Below, piece after piece: positions 14,597 to 20,832 of a stretch of DNA of 20,832 bases. A program made the position numbers and the translations under genes. Positions within the stretch are counted from its first letter, which is position 1; each line of letters begins with the position of its first letter. This DNA is from CAZHLD01 sp964533185 (GTDB taxonomy: Bacteria > Acidobacteriota > Terriglobia > Acidiferrales > UBA7541). The stretch is taken from NCBI GenBank assembly GCA_964533185.1, contig CAZHLD010000059.1, positions 1 through 20,832 on the forward strand. Reading direction: 5' to 3'. Under the pieces are notes generated by a model. The model ran no database searches. It was not told the DNA's origin and saw nothing but the letters and a program-made list of their open reading frames with translations.

Positions 14597-15088
14597 TCAG
14601 GTTGCGGAGACGTGCGATTCGGCGTGCAGGTCGAGGTAGAACTCGCGCGGGTCGCGGCCCGAGACAAACCCCAGCGCGCGGGCCAGGCGCAGCATGGGCA
14701 CGTTGTCGAGGTCGGTTACGCCCCAGACGCGCCGCAGGCCCTGGCGCCGCGCCTCGTGAACCATCTCGGCCAGCAGCCGCTTGCCCAGTCCGCGGCCGCG
14801 GAAATCCTGATGGACAAAGACGGCGATTTCGGCCGTACCGCCATCGGCACAGAGCACAGAATGGCCTGCCAGCCGCCCGTCAACAATGGCCAGGAAGTTT
14901 GGATAGACGCTGAGCCCGGCCAGCCACCGCTCTGGGTCATGGCGAGGCGGCAGACCCTGCGCGGCCGCCTTCGGCTCGAAGCTGTGATACATCCCGGCTA
15001 GCAATTCGCGGTCATCCGGTGTGGCGCGCCGCAACTCAAGAGTTGCCGCGAGGGCAGCCGGCGATTCGGTTTGGACCGCTTCGATCAT
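14597..15088 (-). CDS. GNAT-family N-acetyltransferase
   Basis: Transfers an acetyl group from acetyl-CoA to an unknown amine. The 163-residue protein has the GNAT fold order: an N-terminal ELRRATPDDRELL strand-helix, a central strand EIAVFVHQDF, the CoA pyrophosphate loop RGRGLGKRLL (97-106), and the late DLDNVPMLRLARALGFV segment that ends the fold. Its ATG overlaps the TGA of the hemerythrin gene by four bases (ATGA), so it is translationally coupled and is the last gene of the Cys-rich/hemerythrin operon. The substrate cannot be named; the coupling hints at a job connected with the di-iron protein or the stress it answers. Confidence 0.88.
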   Translation of the reverse strand: MIEAVQTESPAALAATLELRRATPDDRELLAGMYHSFEPKAAAQGLPPRHDPERWLAGLSVYPNFLAIVDGRLAGHSVLCADGGTAEIAVFVHQDFRGRGLGKRLLAEMVHEARRQGLRRVWGVTDLDNVPMLRLARALGFVSGRDPREFYLDLHAESHVSAT

Positions 15089-15543
15089 AGGAAGCCGCTC
15101 AGCTCCCGCTCTTCGACGGAAATGTGACGCCTCAGTTCCGCCGTCAATTCCTTGCCCTGATCCTTTAGATGCCAGATCGCCTCGGGAAGATCCTCGGCGC
15201 GATCGAGCTCGTCCAGTGCCGCGGTCAGGCGCTGCAGACGCGCCAGAACCACGCCATGCTCCTGGCGCATCTCCGAACAGAACGCGCGCAACTGCGGGCT
15301 GACGTCGGAGACCCGGTCGAGCAGCGTGGCCTCTTCGCGGCGGCAGTGGTCGGGAAGCACCCGCGCCAGAAGCCGGCCGCAGCGCCGCACTTCGTCCGCG
15401 CCGGCCATGTCGGTGAAAACCTCCGAATAACAGATCAGCTGGTCGAGCGCAACATCCAGGTCCGTGAGGAGTTGTTCGAGGGCCAGGTGTTCCTTGTGAA
15501 TCCGCTCTGTTTCCGCTCGGAACTCTGCCGTGAGAGTAGCCAT
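15085..15543 (-). CDS. Hemerythrin-domain (HHE) di-iron protein
   Basis: A 152-residue four-helix bundle predicted to bind a non-haem di-iron centre. Candidate ligands are His16/His19, His66 with Glu70, His96, and His140 with Glu144 or Glu145, in the expected helix positions. Such proteins bind oxygen or NO, or help repair iron centres (as proposed for YtfE/RIC), but this one is shorter than RIC and lacks its N-terminal domain. The start at 15543 has GGAGG five bases upstream; the frame is open to 15615, but that would run into the preceding gene. It follows the Cys-rich gene by 52 bases and is coupled to the acetyltransferase. Confidence 0.85.
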   Translation of the reverse strand: MATLTAEFRAETERIHKEHLALEQLLTDLDVALDQLICYSEVFTDMAGADEVRRCGRLLARVLPDHCRREEATLLDRVSDVSPQLRAFCSEMRQEHGVVLARLQRLTAALDELDRAEDLPEAIWHLKDQGKELTAELRRHISVEERELSGFL

Positions 15544-15595
15544 GTTTTCCTCCTGTCCGCTATCGATGCAAAGCGCCCGGGAAAGACCCGCCCCA

Positions 15596-15790
15596 CTACT
15601 TCTTGCCGTGCTCACCCTTCATTGCGCATGTGTGGCCAGCCGCCTTGTTCTTCTCGCAGCAGCAGCACTGTGCGCAGCAGCTCTTTTCCTTCTCATCCGC
15701 CTTCGGTGGGTTCTGAGCCGCGCCGACGCCAAATACGACCCCCGCAAAGACCAAGGCCAAGCTCAGTGCCAGTGTCTGAATCCGCTTCAT
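15596..15790 (-). CDS. Small secreted Cys-rich peptide
   Basis: A 64-residue precursor with a clean signal peptide (MKRIQTLALSLALVFAGVVF to about residue 24, GVGAAQ) and a mature part of about 40 residues that is lysine-rich and carries CCAQCCCC followed by HTCAMKGEHGKK. Seven cysteines plus His and Met in so short a chain suggest metal (copper, zinc or iron) or haem-related binding in the periplasm; no family is recognised. The start at 15790 is well supported by GGAGG eight bases upstream, and a sigma-54-like promoter lies 54 bases before it. It is the first gene of the operon with the hemerythrin and acetyltransferase genes. Confidence 0.8.
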   Translation of the reverse strand: MKRIQTLALSLALVFAGVVFGVGAAQNPPKADEKEKSCCAQCCCCEKNKAAGHTCAMKGEHGKK

Positions 15791-15843
15791 GTCTGCTGCC
15801 TCCAGAATAAAGTGTGGGGTTCCTGGACTGCAATCAATGGAAA

Positions 15844-15860
15844 AGCATCCGGCCTGCCAA
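15844..15860 (-). promoter_or_regulatory. Predicted sigma-54 (-24/-12) promoter of the Cys-rich/hemerythrin operon
   Basis: The minus strand reads TTGGCAGGCCGGATGCT: TTGGCA at -24 and ATGCT at -12, with exactly ten bases between GG and GC. Two positions of the common consensus (the C after TGGCA and the first T of TTGC) differ. Transcription would start near 15834, giving a leader of about 43 bases containing the GGAGG ribosome site. Confidence 0.6.
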
Positions 15861-15961
15861 GCACCATTCTCCAAGCTAAACGATAAGCCCTCTATTTCCT
15901 TCGCTTTGAACGAGGCATTTGGGCAAAGGAGAGGTTCAGGCTCCGAATTGTGAGGCGGCTG

Positions 15962-15977
15962 GCGCATTTCCGTGCGC
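15962..15977. promoter_or_regulatory. GCGCA-N6-TGCGC dyad, possible activator site
   Basis: A symmetric 16-bp element about 100 bases from each of the two sigma-54-like promoters that flank it (15844-15860 and 16057-16073). Spacing and symmetry suit an NtrC-type upstream activating site shared by both, but no second identical copy was found in the window. Confidence 0.3.
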
Positions 15978-16033
15978 GATGTGGCGCAAGAGAGCGGCCA
16001 CGCTTCTCGTCGCAGGCTGCAAACGACGGATTT

Positions 16034-16081
16034 CAGGCAGGTTGCGTGCGCCCAACTTGGAAGCGCAGGTGCACCTGCCTG
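16034..16081 (+). promoter_or_regulatory. Competing inverted repeats ahead of nifJ
   Basis: CAGGCAGGT (16034-16042) pairs with ACCTGCCTG (16073-16081), while GCAGGTGCACCTGC (16065-16078) is a perfect 14-bp palindrome sharing the same right arm. They are mutually exclusive as RNA structures and end ten bases before the GGGAGG ribosome site. The palindrome also overlaps the -12 part of the predicted promoter, so a repressor or dimeric operator is another reading. Confidence 0.4.
16057..16073 (+). promoter_or_regulatory. Possible weak sigma-54 promoter of nifJ
   Basis: The plus strand reads TTGGAAGCGCAGGTGCA: TTGG at -24 and GTGCA at -12 with the exact ten-base GG to GC distance, but only about nine of thirteen consensus positions agree. 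Transcription would start near 16084, seven bases before the GGGAGG ribosome site, a short but workable leader. Confidence 0.35.
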
Positions 16082-16101
16082 CTTGAGGAAGGGAGGAACT
16101 C

Positions 16102-19100
16102 GTGCCGCGCAACTCTGAATCCTACAACTTGATAGCTCAGACGGAAGCCGCCCTGGACATGCCTGTCAACCAGGAGCAGCCCCGGTTCCCCGGAATACGG
16201 ACGACGACGGATGGTTCGGGCGCCGTGGTCTGGGTGGAGTCGCACATCTCCCAGGGCGCCTGCGCCTACCCCATCACACCCTCGACGCCCATGGGAGACG
16301 GCTTTGCCGCCGAGCATTCCAACGGGAGGAAAAACCTCTGGGGCGAGCCGCTGCAGTTTCTCGAGCCCGAATCCGAGCACAGCTCGGCTTCGGCCTGCGA
16401 GGGGTTCGCGCTGGCCGGCGGGCGCGTGACTAATTTCACCTCCGGCCAGGGACTGATTCTGATGAAGGAGGTCCTCTACGTCATCGCCGGCAAACGCTTG
16501 CCGGTGGTTTTCCACATCGGGGCGCGCGCGCTGACTTCGCATTCGCTCAATGTGCACTGCGGGCACGACGACGTCATGGGCGTGGCCGATGCCGGCTGGG
16601 GGATGCTCTTCGCGCGCAACGCGCAGGAGGCAGCGGACCTCTCGCTGATCGCGCGCCGGGCCGCCGAGGAATCGGAGACTCCTTTCTTCAACGTGCAGGA
16701 CGGTTTCCTGACCACCCACACCCTGGAAACGATCCGTTTGCCCGAGCCGGAATTGATGCGCGACTTCATCGGCTCCCCCGCTGACCGGCTGAAAAGCCTC
16801 TTTGACCCGCAGCGCCCGGTGATGAGCGGGGTGGTGCAAAACCAGGACAGCTACATGAAAGGCAAGATCGCGCAGCGGTATTTCTACGACCGGGTGGAGC
16901 CGGCGCTGGCCCGCGCGATGGAGGAGTATGCGCAACTGACCGGGCGTCGCTACCGTCTGGTCCGCCCCTACCGTATGGAGGACGCCGAGTACGCCATCAT
17001 TGGCCTAGGCTCGATGATGGAGACTGCCGAAGCAGCGGTGGATTCACTCCGCGAGCGTGGAATTCGCATCGGCGCAATCCACTTGACCAGCTTCCGTCCG
17101 TTCCCGGCTCGCGAGCTGGCTACGCTGCTCTCCCGGTGCCGTGCCGCCTGCGTGATTGAGCGCGCCGACGTGCCGCTGGCCGAGTCAAATCCGCTGACCA
17201 CCGAAGTCAAAGCCGCACTTACAGACTGGCTCACCAGTGTCGGCGGACGCAGCGATCACCCGCTGCCGAAAATTTTCTCAGGCGTTGCCGGGTTGGGCGG
17301 ACGCGACGTCCGCCCGGGACATTTCGTGGCCGCAGCAGAGAACATGACTCGCCCGGACGGCAAGCGCTTCTTCGTACTGGGCGTGCAGCATCCGGCTTCT
17401 CTCGAGATGACGCGCGATCCCGACGTCCGTCCGGCGGGCGCTTTCTCCTTGCGCGGGCACTCGATCGGCGGCTTCGGCTCCGTCACCACCAATAAGGTGA
17501 TCGCCAGCGTTGCTTCCGACCTGTTCGGTCTCTACGCGCAGGCCTTCCCGAAGTACGGCTCCGAAAAGAAAGGCCTGCCCACGAACTACTACCTCACGCT
17601 GGCGCCGGAAGCCATCCGTCTCCACGCCGAGCTATCGACCGTCGATTTCGTTGCGGTGCAGGACGCCAACGCCTTCGCCGGCGGTGACCCGCTCGAGGGC
17701 CTGCGACCCGGCGGCACGATTTATCTTCAGACCGGCGTGCCGCCCGAACAGGTGTGGGCCAGCCTGCCAGCGACCGCGCGCAAGGCCATCCGCGCGCGCA
17801 ACCTGCATCTTTACGCGCTCGACGCGCTGCACATCGCCCGCGAATCCGCCAGCCGCGCCGACCTTCAAGTTCGGATGCAGGGCATCGTCCTGCTAGGTGC
17901 ATTCCTTCGCCTGACACCATTCCGCGAACGCGCAGGGTTGACGGAAGAAGACCTTTTCACTTCGCTGCGCGAGACTCTTGAGAAGTATTTCGGTAAGCGC
18001 GGTGCCCGCGTCGTGGACGACAATCTGGTCGCGGCGCGCCGCGGGTACAACGAAGTCACCGAAGTGCAGCCCTCCGCGCAGGAACTGCCGCTAGAAGTAA
18101 AGTGCGACCGCGGCTGGCAACCCGCTGCCAGTTGTGCCGCTCCGCTGGTGCAGGCGAACTTCTGCGAGAGGGTGATTGGCAGCTATGCGCGCGGCCGGGA
18201 GGCCGACCTCGAGGCCGATGAATTCGTGGCGCGTAGCCTGATGCCGCCCACGAGCGCCTTACAGCGCAGCTTCCGCACGCTCGCGCCGGAAATTCCCGAG
18301 CTCATTGCCTCGGCCTGCGTGGGCTGTATGGACTGCGTCAACGAATGCCCGGATACAGCCATCGTGGCCAAGGTGGTCGAGCCCTCAGAACTCGACCAGC
18401 GCTTGGGACAGATCGAACGGCCGGATCTGCGCGACGTGCTGCGCCAGAACTTTGCCACCACAAACAAATACCACCATCTCTTCGTCAAGAAAGGGCGGAC
18501 GGGCGGCCTGTTCGGCCTGTTCTTCGACCCTGACAAGTGCAAGGGCTGCGGCGAGTGTGTGACGGTCTGCGGCTCGCACAATGCCCTGCGCATGGTGGCA
18601 AAGAGCGCTATCGACCTCGGCCGCTACGATCTGGGCATGGACCTCTTCCATCACCTGCCGGAGACGCCTGCGCACTTCCTCAACGAGAAATCGCTGGGTG
18701 ACATGATGCTGGCCGGCCGCTCGCAGCTTTTCATCGGTGGTGCAGGCTCCTGCATGGGCTGCGGCGAGACTACCGCGATTCGGTTGATGCTGGCCGCCAC
18801 GGGCTTTGTCTATGGCCCTGATCAGGTGGGCATCGTCGCCGCCACCGGCTGCAACACGGTGTTCGGTTCCACCTATCCTTACAACCCGTATGCCATCCCG
18901 TGGACCAACTCGCTCTTTGAGAACGCCCCCGCCGACGCTATGGGCATCCGCCTGCGCTGGGACCAGGAGGGACAACAGAAGCGCCGGCTGTGGGTCCTGG
19001 GCGGAGACGGAGCGATGTACGACATCGGCTTCCAGTCGCTCTCGCGGATGCTGATGTCCGGCATGGATATCAAAGTCCTCGTGCTCGATACACAGGTGTA

Positions 19101-19677
19101 TTCGAACACGGGCGGGCAGACTTCCACGGCCACCTTCACCGGGCAGGACGCCAAGATGTCCGCCTTCGGCAAAGCCCAGCCGGGCAAGCGCGAGCTGCGG
19201 AAGGAGATTGCGCAGATCCTGATGATGCATCCGCACGTCTTCGTCGCACAGACCACCGCGGCGCACATCAATCACTTCTACAAGGCCGTCATGGCCGCCA
19301 ACGAATACCCGGGCCCCGCCGTCTTGGTCTGCTACACCAGTTGCATGCCCGAGCATGGCGTTGGCGACGACCGCGCCGCGGCGCAGGCGCGCCTGGCCGT
19401 TGAGACGCGCACGTTCCCGCTGCTGGTCTTCGACCCTCGCAAGGGCGAGCGCCTGCGCGAGGGCCTGAGCCTGCAGGGCAACCCGGCGCTCAAAGAAGAC
19501 TGGTACGTTGACCCGAAAACCGGAAAGCCACTGGATTTTGTGACCTTCGCGCAGACCGAGGGCCGCTTCGCGCGGCACTTCGACGCCGATGGCAACCCCA
19601 ATGAGTTCCTCCTGCGCGCCCAGCAGGACCGCCTGGAAAACTGGCACCGGTTGCAAGAGCTGGCCGGCCTGCGGTGA
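16102..19677 (+). CDS. nifJ: Pyruvate:ferredoxin (flavodoxin) oxidoreductase
   Basis: Single-chain enzyme that oxidises pyruvate with CoA to acetyl-CoA and CO2, reducing ferredoxin or flavodoxin. The 1191 residues match the family size. Seen in order: TPP pyrimidine-side domain (YPITPSTPMGDGFAAE, ESEHSSASACEGFALAGG); the gamma-type domain (LRGHSIGGFGSVTTNK); a two-cluster ferredoxin domain with Cys739/742/745/749 and Cys813/816/819/823; then the TPP-binding domain with CMGCGE (Cys884, Cys887), Cys917 in ATGCNTVFGS, GDGAMYDIG (968-976), the YSNTGGQTSTAT loop and the late Cys1081. These give three [4Fe-4S] clusters. The fourth cysteine of the second ferredoxin motif is followed by Gly rather than the usual Pro. 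Start is GTG at 16102, five bases after GGGAGG; ATG at 16159 is less well placed. It points to anaerobic or microaerobic carbon flow. Confidence 0.95.
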   Translation: MPRNSESYNLIAQTEAALDMPVNQEQPRFPGIRTTTDGSGAVVWVESHISQGACAYPITPSTPMGDGFAAEHSNGRKNLWGEPLQFLEPESEHSSASACEGFALAGGRVTNFTSGQGLILMKEVLYVIAGKRLPVVFHIGARALTSHSLNVHCGHDDVMGVADAGWGMLFARNAQEAADLSLIARRAAEESETPFFNVQDGFLTTHTLETIRLPEPELMRDFIGSPADRLKSLFDPQRPVMSGVVQNQDSYMKGKIAQRYFYDRVEPALARAMEEYAQLTGRRYRLVRPYRMEDAEYAIIGLGSMMETAEAAVDSLRERGIRIGAIHLTSFRPFPARELATLLSRCRAACVIERADVPLAESNPLTTEVKAALTDWLTSVGGRSDHPLPKIFSGVAGLGGRDVRPGHFVAAAENMTRPDGKRFFVLGVQHPASLEMTRDPDVRPAGAFSLRGHSIGGFGSVTTNKVIASVASDLFGLYAQAFPKYGSEKKGLPTNYYLTLAPEAIRLHAELSTVDFVAVQDANAFAGGDPLEGLRPGGTIYLQTGVPPEQVWASLPATARKAIRARNLHLYALDALHIARESASRADLQVRMQGIVLLGAFLRLTPFRERAGLTEEDLFTSLRETLEKYFGKRGARVVDDNLVAARRGYNEVTEVQPSAQELPLEVKCDRGWQPAASCAAPLVQANFCERVIGSYARGREADLEADEFVARSLMPPTSALQRSFRTLAPEIPELIASACVGCMDCVNECPDTAIVAKVVEPSELDQRLGQIERPDLRDVLRQNFATTNKYHHLFVKKGRTGGLFGLFFDPDKCKGCGECVTVCGSHNALRMVAKSAIDLGRYDLGMDLFHHLPETPAHFLNEKSLGDMMLAGRSQLFIGGAGSCMGCGETTAIRLMLAATGFVYGPDQVGIVAATGCNTVFGSTYPYNPYAIPWTNSLFENAPADAMGIRLRWDQEGQQKRRLWVLGGDGAMYDIGFQSLSRMLMSGMDIKVLVLDTQVYSNTGGQTSTATFTGQDAKMSAFGKAQPGKRELRKEIAQILMMHPHVFVAQTTAAHINHFYKAVMAANEYPGPAVLVCYTSCMPEHGVGDDRAAAQARLAVETRTFPLLVFDPRKGERLREGLSLQGNPALKEDWYVDPKTGKPLDFVTFAQTEGRFARHFDADGNPNEFLLRAQQDRLENWHRLQELAGLR

Positions 19678-19722
19678 TCCGGTATCAGGGCCGGCTGAAC
19701 CCTCGCCGCGGGGAGGTGGAAG

Positions 19723-20613
19723 ATGACTCTCGTTGATTCGCGAACGCGCGTTCGGCTGGCCAACATTCTCTGGACCACGGATTTTTCCTCCCCTTCGGAG
19801 TCCGCGCTGGCTTACGTCACAGCGATCGCCCGCCGGTACGATTCGCAGGTGTACATCGCGCACGTCATCCGCCCGGACGCCTATCAACTGGTCCCGCCCG
19901 AGGCCGTCGGCAGCGCGCTCGATTTGACGCGGCGCTTCGCCGAACAGCAAATGGGCGAACTGCTGATCTCCGGCCGCTTCCGTGGCATCCCGCATCAGGT
20001 GCTGCTGGGTGAGGGGGAGCTGTGGCAGGTGCTCTCGGGGCTGCTCGAGAAGCATGAGGTGGACCTGATCGTAGTCGGCACTCACGGCCGCACCGGCGTG
20101 CGAAAGCTGCTGCTGGGCTCAGTGGCCGAGGAGATCTTCCGCCTGGCGCACTGCCCGGTACTCACAGTCGGCCCGCATGTTCCCCGTGATGTGCCGGCTG
20201 CGGTCGAACTCCGGCACATTCTGTACGCAACCGACTTTACGCCCACGGCCGAGCGCGCCGCGGCCTACGCGCTCTCGCTGGCCCAGGAGCACCAGGCGAA
20301 GCTTACGCTGCTGCACGTGATCCAGGACGGCGGCGACGCTTCGCCCAAAAATCAGGCCCTGTTGCAATCCTTTTTCACCCGCCGGCTGCGCGAGCTAATG
20401 CCGGCAGAAGCTTCGGACTGGTGCGACCCCGAGCTGGTGCTCGAGGCGGGCGCCCCAGCGGAAAGCATCCTGAAGGTCGCGGCCAATCGTCAGGCTGACC
20501 TGATTGTGCTGGGCGTGCGCCGCACGGCAAACTTCCCCGGCCATCTGCCTCCGGCCACGGCCTACAAGGTGGTCTGCCAGGCGCAGTGTCCGGTGCTCAC
20601 CGTCCGCGGCTGA
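19723..20613 (+). CDS. Tandem universal stress protein (two UspA domains)
   Basis: A 296-residue cytosolic protein made of two UspA folds (about 11-150 and 163-295). The first begins NILWTTDFSSPSESAL and keeps the nucleotide loop GTHGRTGVRKLLLGSV (119-134), so it probably binds ATP. The second begins HILYATDFTPTAERAA, but its loop is altered (GVRRTANFPGHLPPATA, 264-280), so this half may not bind ATP. GGGAGG is six bases before the ATG. It follows nifJ by 45 bases on the same strand with no clear terminator between, so it likely shares its transcript. Role: stress or energy-state response; specific targets are unknown. Confidence 0.9.
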   Translation: MTLVDSRTRVRLANILWTTDFSSPSESALAYVTAIARRYDSQVYIAHVIRPDAYQLVPPEAVGSALDLTRRFAEQQMGELLISGRFRGIPHQVLLGEGELWQVLSGLLEKHEVDLIVVGTHGRTGVRKLLLGSVAEEIFRLAHCPVLTVGPHVPRDVPAAVELRHILYATDFTPTAERAAAYALSLAQEHQAKLTLLHVIQDGGDASPKNQALLQSFFTRRLRELMPAEASDWCDPELVLEAGAPAESILKVAANRQADLIVLGVRRTANFPGHLPPATAYKVVCQAQCPVLTVRG

Positions 20614-20758
20614 GCGCGCCGTTGCGACGGACGTCCACCTGGCGGCCCCAGAAAAAATCATTGGTCCATGCGCCGCGCCGGAAGCGCAGCCGGGCGCCGT
20701 CAAACGAGCGACCGATGTTCTCCCAGTTGAACGCGCCGACCAGCCGCCCCTCGCCTCA
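20597..20758 (-). pseudogene. Fragment resembling an alginate-export-type outer membrane porin
   Basis: On the minus strand a 52-residue stretch reads GEGRLVGAFNWENIGRSFDG and then a FRRGAWTNDFFWGRQVDVRR segment, with strongly GC-rich third codon positions. It resembles the central barrel region of alginate-export-family porins, where a conserved G-x-R-L-V-G-x-x-N-W segment occurs. The frame is cut by TGA at 20756-20758 on the N-terminal side and TGA at 20597-20599 on the other, and the 3' end overlaps the stress protein gene tail. It is therefore likely a decayed remnant, unless the edge contains sequence errors. Family assignment is from memory of the motif. Confidence 0.45.
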
Positions 20759-20832
20759 AATCCAGAGGCAGGCGAGTTGAGGGCAATCCATTCGCATCAG
20801 CTTCGAGTTGCGTGCACCTCGGCGGCGAGCTT

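Larger units (their letters stand above)
15791..16101. other. Divergent control region between the Cys-rich gene and nifJ
   Basis: 311 bases without a gene. It holds a sigma-54-like promoter for each direction (15844-15860 minus, 16057-16073 plus), a GCGCA-N6-TGCGC dyad midway, and alternative inverted repeats just ahead of nifJ. A shared central activator site could drive both sides. Confidence 0.6.

Noticed and set aside
15815..15832. Plus-strand GG-N10-GC match upstream of nifJ
   Set aside because: The -24 side reads GGGGTT rather than TGGCA, so only the spacing fits.
18385..20085. 566-codon minus-strand frame opposite nifJ and the stress protein gene
   Set aside because: It spans two confident plus-strand genes and their intergenic gap; no domain is recognisable and it is explained by third-position GC bias.

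Overview
The window is GC-rich (with GC-rich third codon positions) and reads as a chromosomal piece of a Gram-negative bacterium with an outer membrane, c-type cytochrome maturation and a quinone-based respiratory chain. The gene set (MtrA/MtrB-type porin-cytochrome pair, fused cytochrome b with Rieske protein, NtrC-type regulators, NifJ, an alginate-export-like porin remnant) would fit an Acidobacteriota member. That is inference; no rRNA or other phylogenetic marker is present. I saw no tRNA, rRNA, CRISPR array or insertion sequence.

Layout. (1) Positions 1-168 hold the end of a zinc-type alcohol dehydrogenase. (2) Positions 271-6982 form a plus-strand electron-transfer operon: decahaem MtrA/DmsE-type cytochrome, MtrB/PioB-type outer-membrane barrel, Rieske protein, b6-like cytochrome b fused to its subunit IV part, a nine-haem membrane-anchored cytochrome and a small monohaem cytochrome c. 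It closes at a strong intrinsic terminator (7137-7175). Just before the terminator lies a 27-bp exact copy of the end of mtrB. (3) Positions 7449-10030 encode a histidine kinase and an NtrC-type sigma-54 activator. (4) Positions 10081-12700, minus strand, hold an uncharacterised 123-residue cysteine protein, a TPR protein and glutamyl-tRNA reductase (hemA). (5) Positions 12701-13616 lack a convincing gene but carry three strong hairpins. (6) A YwiC-like membrane protein lies on plus (13617-14516), convergent with a minus-strand operon (14597-15790) of Cys-rich secreted peptide, hemerythrin-domain protein and GNAT acetyltransferase. (7) nifJ and a tandem universal stress protein follow on plus, then a fragment of a porin gene at the right edge.

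How it may work together. The operon contains parts for a whole path from quinol (cytochrome b/Rieske) through periplasmic haems (nine-haem, monohaem and MtrA) across the outer membrane (MtrA inside MtrB); no MtrC-like surface cytochrome is visible. The adjacent kinase/NtrC pair has likely targets nearby: -24/-12 (sigma-54) promoter-like sequences with the exact GG-N10-GC spacing lie upstream of the 123-residue protein (10525-10541), hemA (12660-12676), the Cys-rich/hemerythrin operon (15844-15860) and, more weakly, nifJ (16057-16073). This suggests a local regulon tying haem synthesis, pyruvate oxidation and a di-iron protein to a membrane-sensed signal. The promoters were found by eye and are predictions.
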